Assembly (NCBI RefSeq): GCF_020026895.1
Contig: NZ_JAINZW010000002.1
Location: forward strand, 372,001 to 436,000
Length of the DNA: 64,000 nt
Source of the DNA: Novilysobacter selenitireducens
GTDB lineage: Bacteria > Pseudomonadota > Gammaproteobacteria > Xanthomonadales > Xanthomonadaceae
Direction of reading: 5' to 3'
The notes below the pieces were generated by a model. The model was not told the origin of the DNA, searched no databases, and saw only the letters and a program-made list of their open reading frames with translations. The position numbers and the translations under genes were made by a program. This document shows positions 11,581-21,918 of this stretch, piece after piece. How positions within the stretch are numbered: the first letter of the stretch is position 1; each line of letters begins with the position of its first letter.

Positions 11581-12516
11581 CTAGCCCAAGGGCTTTCGCG
11601 CGATCAGCGCGATCACCTCGAAATGCGGCGGGCGGCGCTCGCGGGTGACGGTGCCGCAGCTGAGGATCTCCATTCCGGCCTTCGTCACGAACCGGCGCAG
11701 GTCCTTCTCGGAAAACCCGAGGTTGACGTGGCCGAACGATTCCACGACGGCGCGGTGTTCGTGCCTGGCCAGGCTCGTCAGCAGCAGGCGGCCGCCGGTC
11801 CGCAGGACGCGCGCGGCCTCGGCCACCGCCTGCGCGGGATGCGCGGCATAGGTCAGCGCATGCATCAGTGCGACCAGGTCGAAAGTGGCGTCGTCCAGCG
11901 GCAGCGCGTGCATGTCGCCTTCGCGCACCTCGACGTTGGGCAGGCGGCGCAGGCGCTCGGTCGCGGCGGCCACGACCTTGGAGCTGGCGTCCAGGCAGAC
12001 GTAGCGGTTGGAGTGCGGCGCCATCAGTTCGGCCAGCACGCCGTCGCCCGAGGCGATGTCCAGCACGTCGCCCGGCTCGAGCAGCGGCAGGGCGGAACGG
12101 GCCATCGCCTCCCACGTGCGACCGGGTGAATAGTGGCGCTCCATGTCGCCGGCCACCGAATCGGCCCAGTTCTGGTCGGCGGCGCGCATCGCCAGCACGC
12201 CCGGCACGCGCTCGGCGTCCTGACGCAGCAGCGGGTCGTCACTGCCTTCGCGCAGCGTCTGCCACAGCGCCCGCTGCGGGGCATCCAGCGCGGCATCGTC
12301 GAAGCGGTAATAGGCCGACACACCGGAGCGCCGGTCGCGGACCAAGCCGGCTTCCTTCAGCTTGGACAGGTGGGTGGAGACGCGCGGTTGCGCCAGCCGG
12401 GTAATGGCCGAAAGTTCGGCCACCGTCAGCTCCTCGTGCTCCAGCAGTGCCAGCAGCCGTACGCGCGTGGCATCGGCAAACATCTTCAGGCGTGACGACC
12501 AGCCTTCGAGATCCAT
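11581..12516 (-). CDS. ArsR-family regulator fused to a SAM-dependent methyltransferase
   Basis: 311-residue fusion. Residues 1-90 are an ArsR-type winged helix ([37 protein letters not shown], then [17 protein letters not shown]). Residues about 140-311 are a class I methyltransferase with motif [18 protein letters not shown] and the acidic motif [10 protein letters not shown]. No ArsR metal-site cysteines are visible, so metal sensing is unlikely. The methyltransferase half could sense SAM or SAH. It lies just upstream of split metH in the same direction, which points to control of methionine/SAM metabolism (inferred). Confidence 0.88.
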   Translation of the reverse strand: MDLEGWSSRLKMFADATRVRLLALLEHEELTVAELSAITRLAQPRVSTHLSKLKEAGLVRDRRSGVSAYYRFDDAALDAPQRALWQTLREGSDDPLLRQDAERVPGVLAMRAADQNWADSVAGDMERHYSPGRTWEAMARSALPLLEPGDVLDIASGDGVLAELMAPHSNRYVCLDASSKVVAAATERLRRLPNVEVREGDMHALPLDDATFDLVALMHALTYAAHPAQAVAEAARVLRTGGRLLLTSLARHEHRAVVESFGHVNLGFSEKDLRRFVTKAGMEILSCGTVTRERRPPHFEVIALIARKPLG

Positions 12517-12538
12517 TCAATCCTGCCTTTCATCGACG

Positions 12539-12556
12539 TATCGCGATACAGCGATA
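12539..12556. promoter_or_regulatory. candidate operator of the ArsR-methyltransferase regulator
   Basis: Just upstream of the regulator start codon there is a perfect ten-base palindrome TATCGCGATA, followed on the plus strand by a partial repeat CAGCGATA. On the minus strand this reads TATCGC-TG-TATCGCGATA. ArsR proteins bind such short AT-bounded dyads at their own promoters. The assignment rests on position and symmetry only. Confidence 0.5.
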
Positions 12557-12683
12557 AGTCTCCTCCCGCATCCCGCGGGGGTCAACCCCGGCGCCGGCGA
12601 GCAGACGCAATGGAGTGGGGTTCTGGCGCGCCCGGGGCTACAATTCGCGTCTTGTCCGAAACTGACCGACCGAGGGTGCCGAC

Positions 12684-13844
<1,161 letters not shown>

Positions 13845-13952
13845 TCATGCGCGGCCCGGGTCGCCTGCTGCGGGGTGGCACGCCATGCGGTGTGCCAAGC
13901 CCGAGCGCGGCACTCGGCAATGCGAAGTCGATCACCTTCTGAACCGTCCCCT

Positions 13953-13974
13953 GGCCCGTGCGCAAGCGCGGGCC
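13953..13974 (+). terminator. hairpin between acyl-CoA dehydrogenase and glutamate dehydrogenase genes
   Basis: GGCCCG and CGGGCC arms are separated by ten bases and followed by TCATT, 109 bases after the acyl-CoA dehydrogenase stop. It could end that transcript or sit in the glutamate dehydrogenase leader; the T-run is poor. Confidence 0.35.
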
Positions 13975-13999
13975 TCATTGCATCGGATCCCACGATTCC

Positions 14000-16900
14000 A
14001 TGAGCACTGCACGCAAGAGCCCGAAGAAGAGCAGCCGCCCGGTCGCCGGAAAATCGCGTACGCCCAAGGCCGAGACGCCAACCAACGAAGCGCGTTCTGC
14101 CCCCGCGGCGTCCCGCGCCCGTCCGGCGGGCAGCGTTTCGCTGTCGCCGATCATCGCCGCCATGCGCAAGCGCGTGTCGGCCGCCGAGGCCGAGGCGTTT
14201 GCCAAGGCGTTTTACCAGCGCATGGGCGAGGACGAGATGCCTCAGCACAGCGCCGACAGCTGGGCCGCGCTGGCGGCGGATTTCCTCGAGTTCGCGCGCA
14301 CGCGCAAGCCGGGCACGGCGCGGGTGCGCCTGTTCACGCCGGGGCTGAAGTCGCACGGCTGGGAGTCGCCGCACACCGTTCTCCAGATCGTCAACGACGA
14401 CATGCCGTTCCTGGTCGACTCAGTGACGATGGCGCTGGCCGAGCTGGGCATCGGGGTGCACGTCCTGGGCCATCCGGTGGTGACGCTGGAGCGCGACAAG
14501 GCCGGCCGGGTGCAGGCCGTGGGGCAGGGCAAGCCCGAATCGCTGATGCACCTGGAAATCGACCGTCAGCCGCCGGAGGCGATGCCGCAGATCGAGCAGG
14601 CCGTGCAGGCGGTGCTGGGCGACGTGCGCTCGATCGTCCGCGACTGGTCGGAGATGCGCGGCCGGATGTTCGAGGTCGCCGATGCGCTTTCGAGCCAGCC
14701 GCTGCCGGGCACCGAGGCCGGTCGCACCGAGGCGCAGGAGTTCCTGCGCTGGGCCGCGGGCGACCACTTCACGTTCCTGGGCTACCGCGAGTACGAAGTC
14801 GCCGACAAGGGCGGCCAGGAAGTGCTGTGCGCGGTGAAGGGCACCGGCCTGGGCCTGTTGCGTGGCAAGGACACGGGCACGCCGCGTCCGCTGACCTCGC
14901 TGGCGGCGCATTACATGCCGCAGTCGGGCGCCGTGGATGCGCTGATCCTGACCAAGACCAATGCGCGCTCGACCGTACACCGTCCCGGCTACATGGATTA
15001 CATCGGCGTGCTGGAGTTCGACAACGCCGGCAAGCCGGTACGCGAGCACCGCTTCCTCGGGCTGTACACCTCCAGCGCGTACAGCCGCCGTCCGTGGGAC
15101 ATCCCGGTGGTGCGCCAGCGCCACGAGTTCGTGATGAACCAGTCCGGGTTGGCGTCCAACAGCCACAGCGGCAAGGCGCTGCGCCATATCCTGGAGACGC
15201 TGCCGCGCGACGAGCTGTTCCAGTCAAGCGGTGAAGAACTGCTGCGCACCGCAACCGGCATCCTTGGCCTGCAGGAGCGCGTGCGGAGCAAGCTGTTCCT
15301 GCGCCGCGACCGCTACGGCCGCTTCTTCTCCGGCCTGGTCTACATCCCGCGCGACCGCTTCAACACCGACGTGCGACTGCGCATCGAAGCGATGCTCAAG
15401 CGCGTGCTGCACGGCGAGCACGTCGACACCACCGTGGTGCTGGGCGAGTCGCCGCTGGCGCAGCTGCACCTGCTGGTGCGTCCGAAATCGGGCGAGGCGA
15501 TCCAGGTCGACAACGCCGCCATCGAGGCCGAACTGGCCGAGATCGTGCGCAACTGGCAGGACGACCTGCGCGAGCAGCTGGTCGCGCGCAACGGCGAGGA
15601 GCGCGGCCTGCAGCTGGCCAGCCTCTACGGCCGCGCACTGCCGGCTGGCTACATCGAGAACATCTCGGCCAAGGTCGCCGCCACCGACGTCGAGCACCTG
15701 GCGGCGCTGGAAAGCCCGCAGGACCTGGGCCTGAGCCTGTTCCGCGCGCACCAGGGCACCGGTGGCCTGCGCTTCAAGTTCTACCGCCAGCACGACGACA
15801 TCCCGCTGTCGGATGCGCTGCCGATGATGGAGAACATGGGGCTGCGGGTGATCACCGAGCACCCGTACCGCCTGTATGCCAACGGCATGCTGATGTACAT
15901 CCAGGACTTCGAGGTCGAGACCACGGTCGACTTCGACGTCGAGTCGCTGGATGAGAACTTCGAGCAGGCGTTCGCCCACATCTGGCGCGGCGAGGCCGAG
16001 AACGACGGCTTCAACCGGCTCATCATCGCCGCCGGCCTGTCGTGGCGGCAGGTCGCGATGCTGCGTGCGTACTGCAAGTACCTGCAGCAGGTCGGCGTGC
16101 CGTTCTCGCAGGCCTACGTCGAGGAAACGCTGACGCGTTATCCGCTGTTGGCGCGCCTGCTGGTGGAGCTGTTCGAAGCGCGCTTCGACCCGGCCACCGG
16201 CAAGGAGAGCAAGGCCGAGGTCAAGGCCGGCATGGCGACGCTGCAGCAGCAGTTCCAGGCGCTGGCGGCGGGTGACGAGGCCACGCTGGCGGTGCTCGAG
16301 CACGTCGTCGCCTCGCGTACCGGCAACCGCGAGGAGCAGGTCGAGGCAACCCGCAAGGCCCTGTCCAAGCTCATCGACAACGTTTCGAGCCTGGACGAGG
16401 ACCGCATCCTGCGCAGCTACATCGGCGTGATCGACGCCACGCTGCGCACCAGCTACTACCAGGCCGACGCCGGTGGCGCAGGCAAGGGCTACGTCAGCTA
16501 CAAGTTCGACTCCGCCCAGGTGCCGGACCTGCCCAAGCCGCGCCCGTACCGCGAGATCTTCGTCTATGGCCCGCGCGTGGAGGGCATCCACCTGCGCTTC
16601 GGCCCGGTGGCGCGCGGCGGCCTGCGCTGGTCGGACCGCCGCGAGGACTTCCGTACCGAGGTGCTGGGCCTGGTGAAGGCGCAGATGGTGAAGAACACGG
16701 TGATCGTGCCGGTCGGTTCCAAGGGCGGCTTCATCAGCAAGCGCCCGCCCGCCGGCGGCGACCGCGATGCGGTCTGGGCCGAGGGCGTGGCGTGCTACCG
16801 CATGTTCATCAACGGGCTGCTGGACATCACCGACAACCTGGTCGACGGCAAGGTCGTGCCACCGGCCAACGTCGTGCGCCACGACCAGGACGACCCGTAC

Positions 16901-19012
16901 CTGGTGGTCGCCGCGGACAAGGGCACGGCCACGTTCTCCGACATCGCCAACGGCATCGCGCGCGAGCACGGCTACTGGCTGGACGACGCGTTCGCCTCCG
17001 GTGGGTCGGTCGGGTATGACCACAAGGGCATGGGCATCACGGCGAAGGGCGCGTGGGAGTCGGTCAAGCGCCATTTCCGCGCCATGGACAGAGACAGCCA
17101 GAAGCAGGACTTCACCGCGGTCGGCATCGGCGACATGTCCGGTGACGTCTTCGGCAACGGCATGCTGCTGAGCAAGCACATCCGGCTGGTGGCCGCGTTC
17201 GACCACCGCCACATCTTCCTGGACCCGAATCCGGACGCGGCGCGCACCTTCAAGGAGCGCCAGCGGATGTTCAAGCTGCCGCGTTCGAGCTGGGAGGACT
17301 ACGACAAGACGCTGATCAGCAAGGGCGGTGGCGTGTACGCGCGCACGCTCAAGTCGATCCCGGTGTCGGCGGAAGTCCGCGAAGCGCTGGGCATCGAGGG
17401 CAACGTCAACGCCCTCAGCCCGAATCAGCTGATGAGCGCCATCCTCAAGGCGCCGGTCGACCTGCTGTGGAACGGCGGCATCGGCACCTACGTCAAGTGC
17501 AGCCAGGAGACGCATGCCGATGTCGGCGACCGCGCCAACAACGCGCTGCGCGTCGACGGCCGTGACCTGCGCTGCAAGGTGGTGGGCGAGGGCGGCAACC
17601 TGGGCCTGACCCAGCTGGGCCGCATCGAGGCGGCGCAGCACGGGGTGCTGCTCAACACCGACTTCATCGACAACTCCGCCGGCGTGGACACCTCCGACCA
17701 CGAGGTCAACATCAAGATCCTGCTGACCGGCCAGGTGCAGAAGAAGAAGCTGACCATCGAGGCCCGCAACAAACTGCTGGCGGCGATGACCGGCGAGGTC
17801 GAGCAGCTGGTGCTGGTCGACAACTACCGCCAGAACCAGGCCATCAGCCTGATGGAGCGGATGAGCGTGCCGCGCCTGGGCTCCAAGCAGCACTTCATCC
17901 GCACGCTGGAGTCGCAGGGCCTGCTTGACCGGCAGATCGAGTTCCTGCCGTCGGATGCCGAGCTGGCCGAGCGCAAGGCGCGTGGCCAGGGCCTGACCCG
18001 CCCGGAGCTGGCGGTGCTGCTGTCGTACGCGAAGCTGGTGCTGTTCGACCAGCTGGTGCAGTCGGACGTGCCGGAAGACCCGTACCTGTCCAAGGAACTG
18101 GTGCGCTACTTCCCGCAACCGCTGCAGGACAAGTACGCCAAGGCCATGGGCGACCACCGCCTGAAGCGCGAGATCATCGCCACCGCGGTGACCAACTCGA
18201 TGGTCAACCGCATGGGCGCGACCTTCGCCATGCGCATGCAGGAGGACACCGGCCGCAGCCCGGCCGAGATCGCCGAGGCCTACACCATCGCCCGCGAGGC
18301 GCTGGACGCGCGCGACCTGTGGGCGCAGATCGATGCGCTCGACGGCAAGGTGGCCGAGGCCGCTCAGATCGATGCGCTGCAGACCATCTGGCAGCTGATG
18401 CGCACGATGTCGCGCTGGCTGCTGTCGCGCCCCGGCGCGATGCCGGAGATCGCCACCGCGATGGCCCGCTATGGCGACGGCTTCAAGGCCGTGCGCGAGG
18501 CGTTGCCGGCCGTGTTGTCGCAGGTGCGCCGCGAATCGTTCGACGCGCGCCTGAAGGAGTGGAAGGACAAGGGCTTCCCGACCACGCTGGCCAACGAGCT
18601 GGCCGCGCTGCCGCTGCTGGAATTCGGCTGCGACATCGTCGAGATCGCCCGCTCCCGCAAGCTGCCGCCGGCCGACGTGGCTCGCGCGTACTTCGCGCTC
18701 GGTGCGGCCCTACACCTGCCGTGGCTGTACGAGCAGGTGGAAGCGCTGACGGTCGACGGCCGCTGGCAGGCCTTGGCCCGCGGCGCGTTGCGCGACGAGC
18801 TGGGCAACCAGCAGCGGGCGCTGGTCAGCCAGATCCTGGCCGCCGGCGGCAAGCTGTCGCCGGAGGACAAGGTCGCCGCCTGGCTGCAGCGTGACAACCC
18901 GTCGCTGCGCTTCACCCAGTCGATGCTGGCCGACCTGCTCAACCAGAAGGCGCTGGACTACCCGACCGTATCGGTGGCCGTGCGGCGCCTGGCGCAGGTC
19001 GCCGCGGAGTAG
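14000..19012 (+). CDS. NAD-specific glutamate dehydrogenase, large (180 kDa) class
   Basis: Converts glutamate to 2-oxoglutarate and ammonium with NAD+, mainly in amino acid catabolism. At 1670 residues it matches the large bacterial class. A basic, Ala/Ser-rich N-terminus (1-50) precedes ACT-like regulatory regions (FLVDSVTMALAELGIGVHVLGHP near 135). The catalytic domain includes GPVARGGLRWSDRREDFRTEVLGLVKAQMVKN near 885 and VGSKGGFISKRPP near 920, followed by the NAD domain with GDMSGDVFGNGMLLS and VVGEGGNLGLTQLGR. The ATG at 14000 begins MSTARKSPKK; the 14 codons upstream are non-conserved. Codon use is very GC-rich, like neighbouring housekeeping genes. Confidence 0.95.
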   Translation: MSTARKSPKKSSRPVAGKSRTPKAETPTNEARSAPAASRARPAGSVSLSPIIAAMRKRVSAAEAEAFAKAFYQRMGEDEMPQHSADSWAALAADFLEFARTRKPGTARVRLFTPGLKSHGWESPHTVLQIVNDDMPFLVDSVTMALAELGIGVHVLGHPVVTLERDKAGRVQAVGQGKPESLMHLEIDRQPPEAMPQIEQAVQAVLGDVRSIVRDWSEMRGRMFEVADALSSQPLPGTEAGRTEAQEFLRWAAGDHFTFLGYREYEVADKGGQEVLCAVKGTGLGLLRGKDTGTPRPLTSLAAHYMPQSGAVDALILTKTNARSTVHRPGYMDYIGVLEFDNAGKPVREHRFLGLYTSSAYSRRPWDIPVVRQRHEFVMNQSGLASNSHSGKALRHILETLPRDELFQSSGEELLRTATGILGLQERVRSKLFLRRDRYGRFFSGLVYIPRDRFNTDVRLRIEAMLKRVLHGEHVDTTVVLGESPLAQLHLLVRPKSGEAIQVDNAAIEAELAEIVRNWQDDLREQLVARNGEERGLQLASLYGRALPAGYIENISAKVAATDVEHLAALESPQDLGLSLFRAHQGTGGLRFKFYRQHDDIPLSDALPMMENMGLRVITEHPYRLYANGMLMYIQDFEVETTVDFDVESLDENFEQAFAHIWRGEAENDGFNRLIIAAGLSWRQVAMLRAYCKYLQQVGVPFSQAYVEETLTRYPLLARLLVELFEARFDPATGKESKAEVKAGMATLQQQFQALAAGDEATLAVLEHVVASRTGNREEQVEATRKALSKLIDNVSSLDEDRILRSYIGVIDATLRTSYYQADAGGAGKGYVSYKFDSAQVPDLPKPRPYREIFVYGPRVEGIHLRFGPVARGGLRWSDRREDFRTEVLGLVKAQMVKNTVIVPVGSKGGFISKRPPAGGDRDAVWAEGVACYRMFINGLLDITDNLVDGKVVPPANVVRHDQDDPYLVVAADKGTATFSDIANGIAREHGYWLDDAFASGGSVGYDHKGMGITAKGAWESVKRHFRAMDRDSQKQDFTAVGIGDMSGDVFGNGMLLSKHIRLVAAFDHRHIFLDPNPDAARTFKERQRMFKLPRSSWEDYDKTLISKGGGVYARTLKSIPVSAEVREALGIEGNVNALSPNQLMSAILKAPVDLLWNGGIGTYVKCSQETHADVGDRANNALRVDGRDLRCKVVGEGGNLGLTQLGRIEAAQHGVLLNTDFIDNSAGVDTSDHEVNIKILLTGQVQKKKLTIEARNKLLAAMTGEVEQLVLVDNYRQNQAISLMERMSVPRLGSKQHFIRTLESQGLLDRQIEFLPSDAELAERKARGQGLTRPELAVLLSYAKLVLFDQLVQSDVPEDPYLSKELVRYFPQPLQDKYAKAMGDHRLKREIIATAVTNSMVNRMGATFAMRMQEDTGRSPAEIAEAYTIAREALDARDLWAQIDALDGKVAEAAQIDALQTIWQLMRTMSRWLLSRPGAMPEIATAMARYGDGFKAVREALPAVLSQVRRESFDARLKEWKDKGFPTTLANELAALPLLEFGCDIVEIARSRKLPPADVARAYFALGAALHLPWLYEQVEALTVDGRWQALARGALRDELGNQQRALVSQILAAGGKLSPEDKVAAWLQRDNPSLRFTQSMLADLLNQKALDYPTVSVAVRRLAQVAAE

Positions 19013-19108
19013 CCCGGGTAAGGCAGCAGGCAGCACCCGGGATGGCCGGGGCGGCGCTGCGGTGACGACTTCCCGGGTGCGCTTTGCGTACCCGGGCTGC
19101 GGCCCCCT

Positions 19109-19184
19109 GTAGGAGCGGCTTCAGCCGCGAACCGGAGCCGGTTCCCCGGTGTGCCATCCGATCGCGGCTGATGCCGCTCCTACA
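19109..19184. repeat. REP-like inverted repeat (GTAGGAGCGGC family)
   Basis: Left arm GTAGGAGCGGCTTCAGCC and right arm GGCTGATGCCGCTCCTAC form a long imperfect hairpin between glutamate dehydrogenase and NAD kinase genes. A second copy lies at 21,145-21,221 and a variant at 26,353-26,411. Such extragenic elements are frequent in this family. Confidence 0.85.
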
Positions 19185-19252
19185 GTGCTGGCGCGGGCTG
19201 GGGCCTCGCCGGCCTGCGGGTTATCCTGCCGCCTTCGCCCACGGAGCCGTCC

Positions 19253-20026
19253 ATGGACTCGACGCCGCGTATCGCCTTCCTTGCCAGCCGCGCTGAAGAC
19301 GCGCAACGTGCGTGCGCCGAACTGGTCAAGCTGCACGGCGACCACGCGCCGGAAGACGCCGACATCCTGGTGGCGTTGGGCGGCGACGGCTTCATGCTGC
19401 AGACGCTCCACCGCCACGGCAGCCTGGGCAAGCCGGTGTACGGCATGAAGCTGGGCACCGTGGGTTTCCTGATGAACCAACAGCGGGTCGATGGCCTGGT
19501 CGAGCGCCTGCACGCGGCCGAGCCGGCGGTGCTGCGGCCGCTGGAGATGGTGGCGCAGACCGAATCCGGCGCATCGGTCGGCTCGCTCGCCTACAACGAG
19601 GTCTCGCTGCTGCGCCAGACGCGCCAGGCCGCGCACCTGTCGATCGAACTCAACGGCCAGGTCCGGCTCGACGAGCTGATCTGCGACGGTGTGATGGTGG
19701 CGACCCCGGCCGGCAGCACCGCCTACAACTTTTCCGCGCACGGCCCGATCCTGCCGCTGGGCACCAACGTCGTGGCGCTGACCCCGATCGCCGCCTTCCG
19801 TCCGCGGCGCTGGCGCGGCGCGGTGATCAAGGCCGATACCGAGGTGCGCTTCCGCGTGCTGGACCCGTACAAGCGCCCGGTCAGTGCCACCGCCGATTCC
19901 CACGAGGTCCGCGACGTGGTCGAGGTGATGATCCGCGAGTCCCACGACCGCACCGTGACCCTGCTGTTCGACCCCGAGCACAACCTCGAGGAGCGGATGC
20001 TGGCGGAGCAGTTCACCAGCGGGTGA
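19253..20026 (+). CDS. nadK: NAD kinase
   Basis: Phosphorylates NAD+ to NADP+. The 257-residue protein has the diagnostic [11 protein letters not shown] at about residue 43, then [12 protein letters not shown], the [10 protein letters not shown] segment, and [23 protein letters not shown]. It is at the short end of the family range but complete. It follows the REP-like hairpin and probably has its own promoter. Confidence 0.96.
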   Translation: MDSTPRIAFLASRAEDAQRACAELVKLHGDHAPEDADILVALGGDGFMLQTLHRHGSLGKPVYGMKLGTVGFLMNQQRVDGLVERLHAAEPAVLRPLEMVAQTESGASVGSLAYNEVSLLRQTRQAAHLSIELNGQVRLDELICDGVMVATPAGSTAYNFSAHGPILPLGTNVVALTPIAAFRPRRWRGAVIKADTEVRFRVLDPYKRPVSATADSHEVRDVVEVMIRESHDRTVTLLFDPEHNLEERMLAEQFTSG

Positions 20027-20035
20027 GGATTTTCG

Positions 20036-20143
20036 CCACGGATGGGCACGGAAGTGGCCAAAGACGTGCCGATCGCTGCAGTTGCGGGGTCTATCGGACG
20101 CATACGTCGGATTCCGATCCGTCGTGATCCGTGTCATCCGTGG
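20036..20143. repeat. imperfect inverted repeat with CCACGGAT / ATCCGTGG ends
   Basis: The stretch between NAD kinase and the nucleotidase gene starts CCACGGATGGGCACGGA and ends TCCGTGTCATCCGTGG, complementary in most positions over about 108 bases. It looks like a small non-coding dispersed element rather than a terminator. Confidence 0.5.
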
Positions 20144-20199
20144 GAAATACCTGCTTCACCGTCGCACCCCCTGCGACCCGGCGGGTGCAGAATGGCGCC

Positions 20200-21108
20200 A
20201 TGCCAGACGCCAATGCCGATCCGCTGATCGTCGCGATCTCCTCGCGCACCCTGTTCGACCTGGAGGACAGCCACGCGCTGTTCGAGGCCGAGGGCATCGA
20301 GGCCTATGCCGCGTTCCAGCGCGAGCGCGAGGACGACCTGCTGACGCCGGGCATCGCCTTTCCGCTGGTGCGCAAGTTGTTGGCGCTCAATGAAGGCTCG
20401 CCGCCGGAAGCGCCGCGGGTCGAGGTCATCCTGATCTCCCGCAACTCGGCCGACACCGGCCTGCGCATCTTCAACTCCATCGCCCACCATGGGCTGGCTA
20501 TCAAGCGCGCCGCCTTCAGTAACGGAGCGCCGCCGTTCCCCTACATCCGCCCGTTCAACGCCGACCTGTTCCTGTCGACGCATGCCGAAGACGTCGCCAA
20601 GGCGCTGGAAGCCGGCGTCGCCGCTGCGACGTTGCTGCCCGCCAGCGCGCCGCAACACCGCTTCGACCAGCTGCGCATCGCGTTCGACGGCGATGCAGTG
20701 ATCTTCGACGACGAGGGCGAGCGGGTCTCGCGTGAGGGCGGGCTGGCCGCGTTCGCCGAGCACGAGCGCAGCCGCGCCGGCGAGCCCCTGTCGGGCGGGC
20801 CGTTCCGCGGCTTCCTCGATGCGTTGCATCGGTTGCAGGCGGCGTTTCCGCCGGGTCTGGATTCGCCCATCCGCACTGCACTGGTCACGGCACGTTCGGT
20901 GCCCGCGCATGAGCGCGTGATCCGCACCCTGCGCGAGTGGGGCATCCGGCTGGACGAGGCGCTGTTCCTGGGTGGCCGCTCGAAGGGGCCGTTCCTGGAG
21001 GCGTTCGGCGCCGACATCTTCTTCGACGACTCCGAGCACAACATCGCCTCGGCGCGCGGACTGGTTGCGGCGGGTCACGTGCCGCACGGGATCGCCAACC
21101 GGCGTTGA
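20200..21108 (+). CDS. 5'-nucleotidase, HAD superfamily (cytosolic NT5C1-like)
   Basis: Likely dephosphorylates nucleoside monophosphates. The 302-residue protein has LIVAISSRTLFDLEDSHALF near the start, ISRNSADTGLRIFNSI at about 85, AFDGDAVIFDDEGERVS at about 165 (the DxDxV/T-like nucleophile motif), and the acidic FFDDSEHNIASARGL near 275 expected for Mg binding. The ATG at 20200 is taken because the preceding in-frame residues come from the repeat element upstream. The match to the vertebrate cytosolic nucleotidase family is by general pattern. Confidence 0.82.
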   Translation: MPDANADPLIVAISSRTLFDLEDSHALFEAEGIEAYAAFQREREDDLLTPGIAFPLVRKLLALNEGSPPEAPRVEVILISRNSADTGLRIFNSIAHHGLAIKRAAFSNGAPPFPYIRPFNADLFLSTHAEDVAKALEAGVAAATLLPASAPQHRFDQLRIAFDGDAVIFDDEGERVSREGGLAAFAEHERSRAGEPLSGGPFRGFLDALHRLQAAFPPGLDSPIRTALVTARSVPAHERVIRTLREWGIRLDEALFLGGRSKGPFLEAFGADIFFDDSEHNIASARGLVAAGHVPHGIANRR

Positions 21109-21144
21109 GGGCGAAGCGCAGCGGAATTCCCGGTTCCAAACGTT

Positions 21145-21221
21145 TGCAGGAGCGGCTTCAGCCGCGATCGGATCCCGCGCAGGCGGACGGTTCGGGTTCG
21201 CGGCTGAAGCCGCTCCTACAG
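21145..21221. repeat. REP-like inverted repeat (GTAGGAGCGGC family), second copy
   Basis: GCAGGAGCGGCTTCAGCC pairs with GGCTGAAGCCGCTCCTAC over about 77 bases, between the convergent nucleotidase and DUF2939 genes. It is nearly identical in its arms to the copy at 19,109. Confidence 0.85.
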
Positions 21222-21262
21222 ACGGCAATTCGCGAACGCTTGGCGTGCCTGGGCACGCGTGA

Positions 21263-21823
21263 TCAGGGCTCGCCCTCGATCCCGTCGAGCGGCAGGCGGA
21301 TATCAGTGAGCTTCCAGGCAAGCCCCTCGCGCGTCAGCACGAACACCGTCGGGTCGCCCGCCTCGTCATGGACGGTGGCGGTGAAGCGCGACGGCGACTC
21401 GAAGCCGTAGCGAGCGTCCTCCAAAGGATTGCGCGGCGCCTGGTGCGCGGCACTGTCGGTACGGTCGATGCCGCCGCCGGTGATGCGGTGAAGCACGCCG
21501 CGGCCCTCCATCATCGCGCCCACCCCCGCCGGTGTGGTGAGTGCATCGACCGCGCTGCCTGCAACGCCGCTTGCGATCTGGACGGCGATCGCGCCGAAGG
21601 GATGGGACTGCACCTCCGGACCCGCGCGGCGCACGAGGTAGTCGTCCACCTGCACCTTGAGGTTGCGGCGCAGCAGGGTGAAGTCGATGTGCTCGGACAG
21701 GGCGGCGCTGTTCTGAGCTTCGACCGCCTTGCGCATCGCATTCACGGTGAGGAACGGACCTGCGGCCACGTAGCCCAGCAGGGCCACGCCCACCACGACC
21801 AGCAACACGACAACCTTCTTCAT
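21263..21823 (-). CDS. DUF2939 family membrane-anchored or exported protein
   Basis: 186-residue protein with an N-terminal hydrophobic helix (VVVLLVVVGVALLGYVAAGPF) followed by a periplasmic region starting TVNAMRKAVEAQNSAALSEHIDF, the pattern of DUF2939. The C-terminal part (SRFTATVHDEAGDPTVFVLTREGLAWKLTDIRLP) looks like a beta-sheet cystatin-type domain. Molecular function unknown. It stands alone between the REP-like element and the next minus-strand gene. Confidence 0.75.
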   Translation of the reverse strand: MKKVVVLLVVVGVALLGYVAAGPFLTVNAMRKAVEAQNSAALSEHIDFTLLRRNLKVQVDDYLVRRAGPEVQSHPFGAIAVQIASGVAGSAVDALTTPAGVGAMMEGRGVLHRITGGGIDRTDSAAHQAPRNPLEDARYGFESPSRFTATVHDEAGDPTVFVLTREGLAWKLTDIRLPLDGIEGEP

Positions 21824-21918
21824 CCACCGCTCCGATCAACCAGGACCCGCCGCAGCTTAGCGGCTCAGGCGACGGGGCGGTCAAGGCGGGGCCGGCGCAG
21901 TGGCCGGCCCCGTCGATG

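Noticed and set aside
15224-18157. 977-codon minus-strand ORF opposite the glutamate dehydrogenase gene
   Set aside because: Antisense shadow: His/Leu/Arg/Ala-rich with no domain, whereas the plus strand carries a clear GDH.
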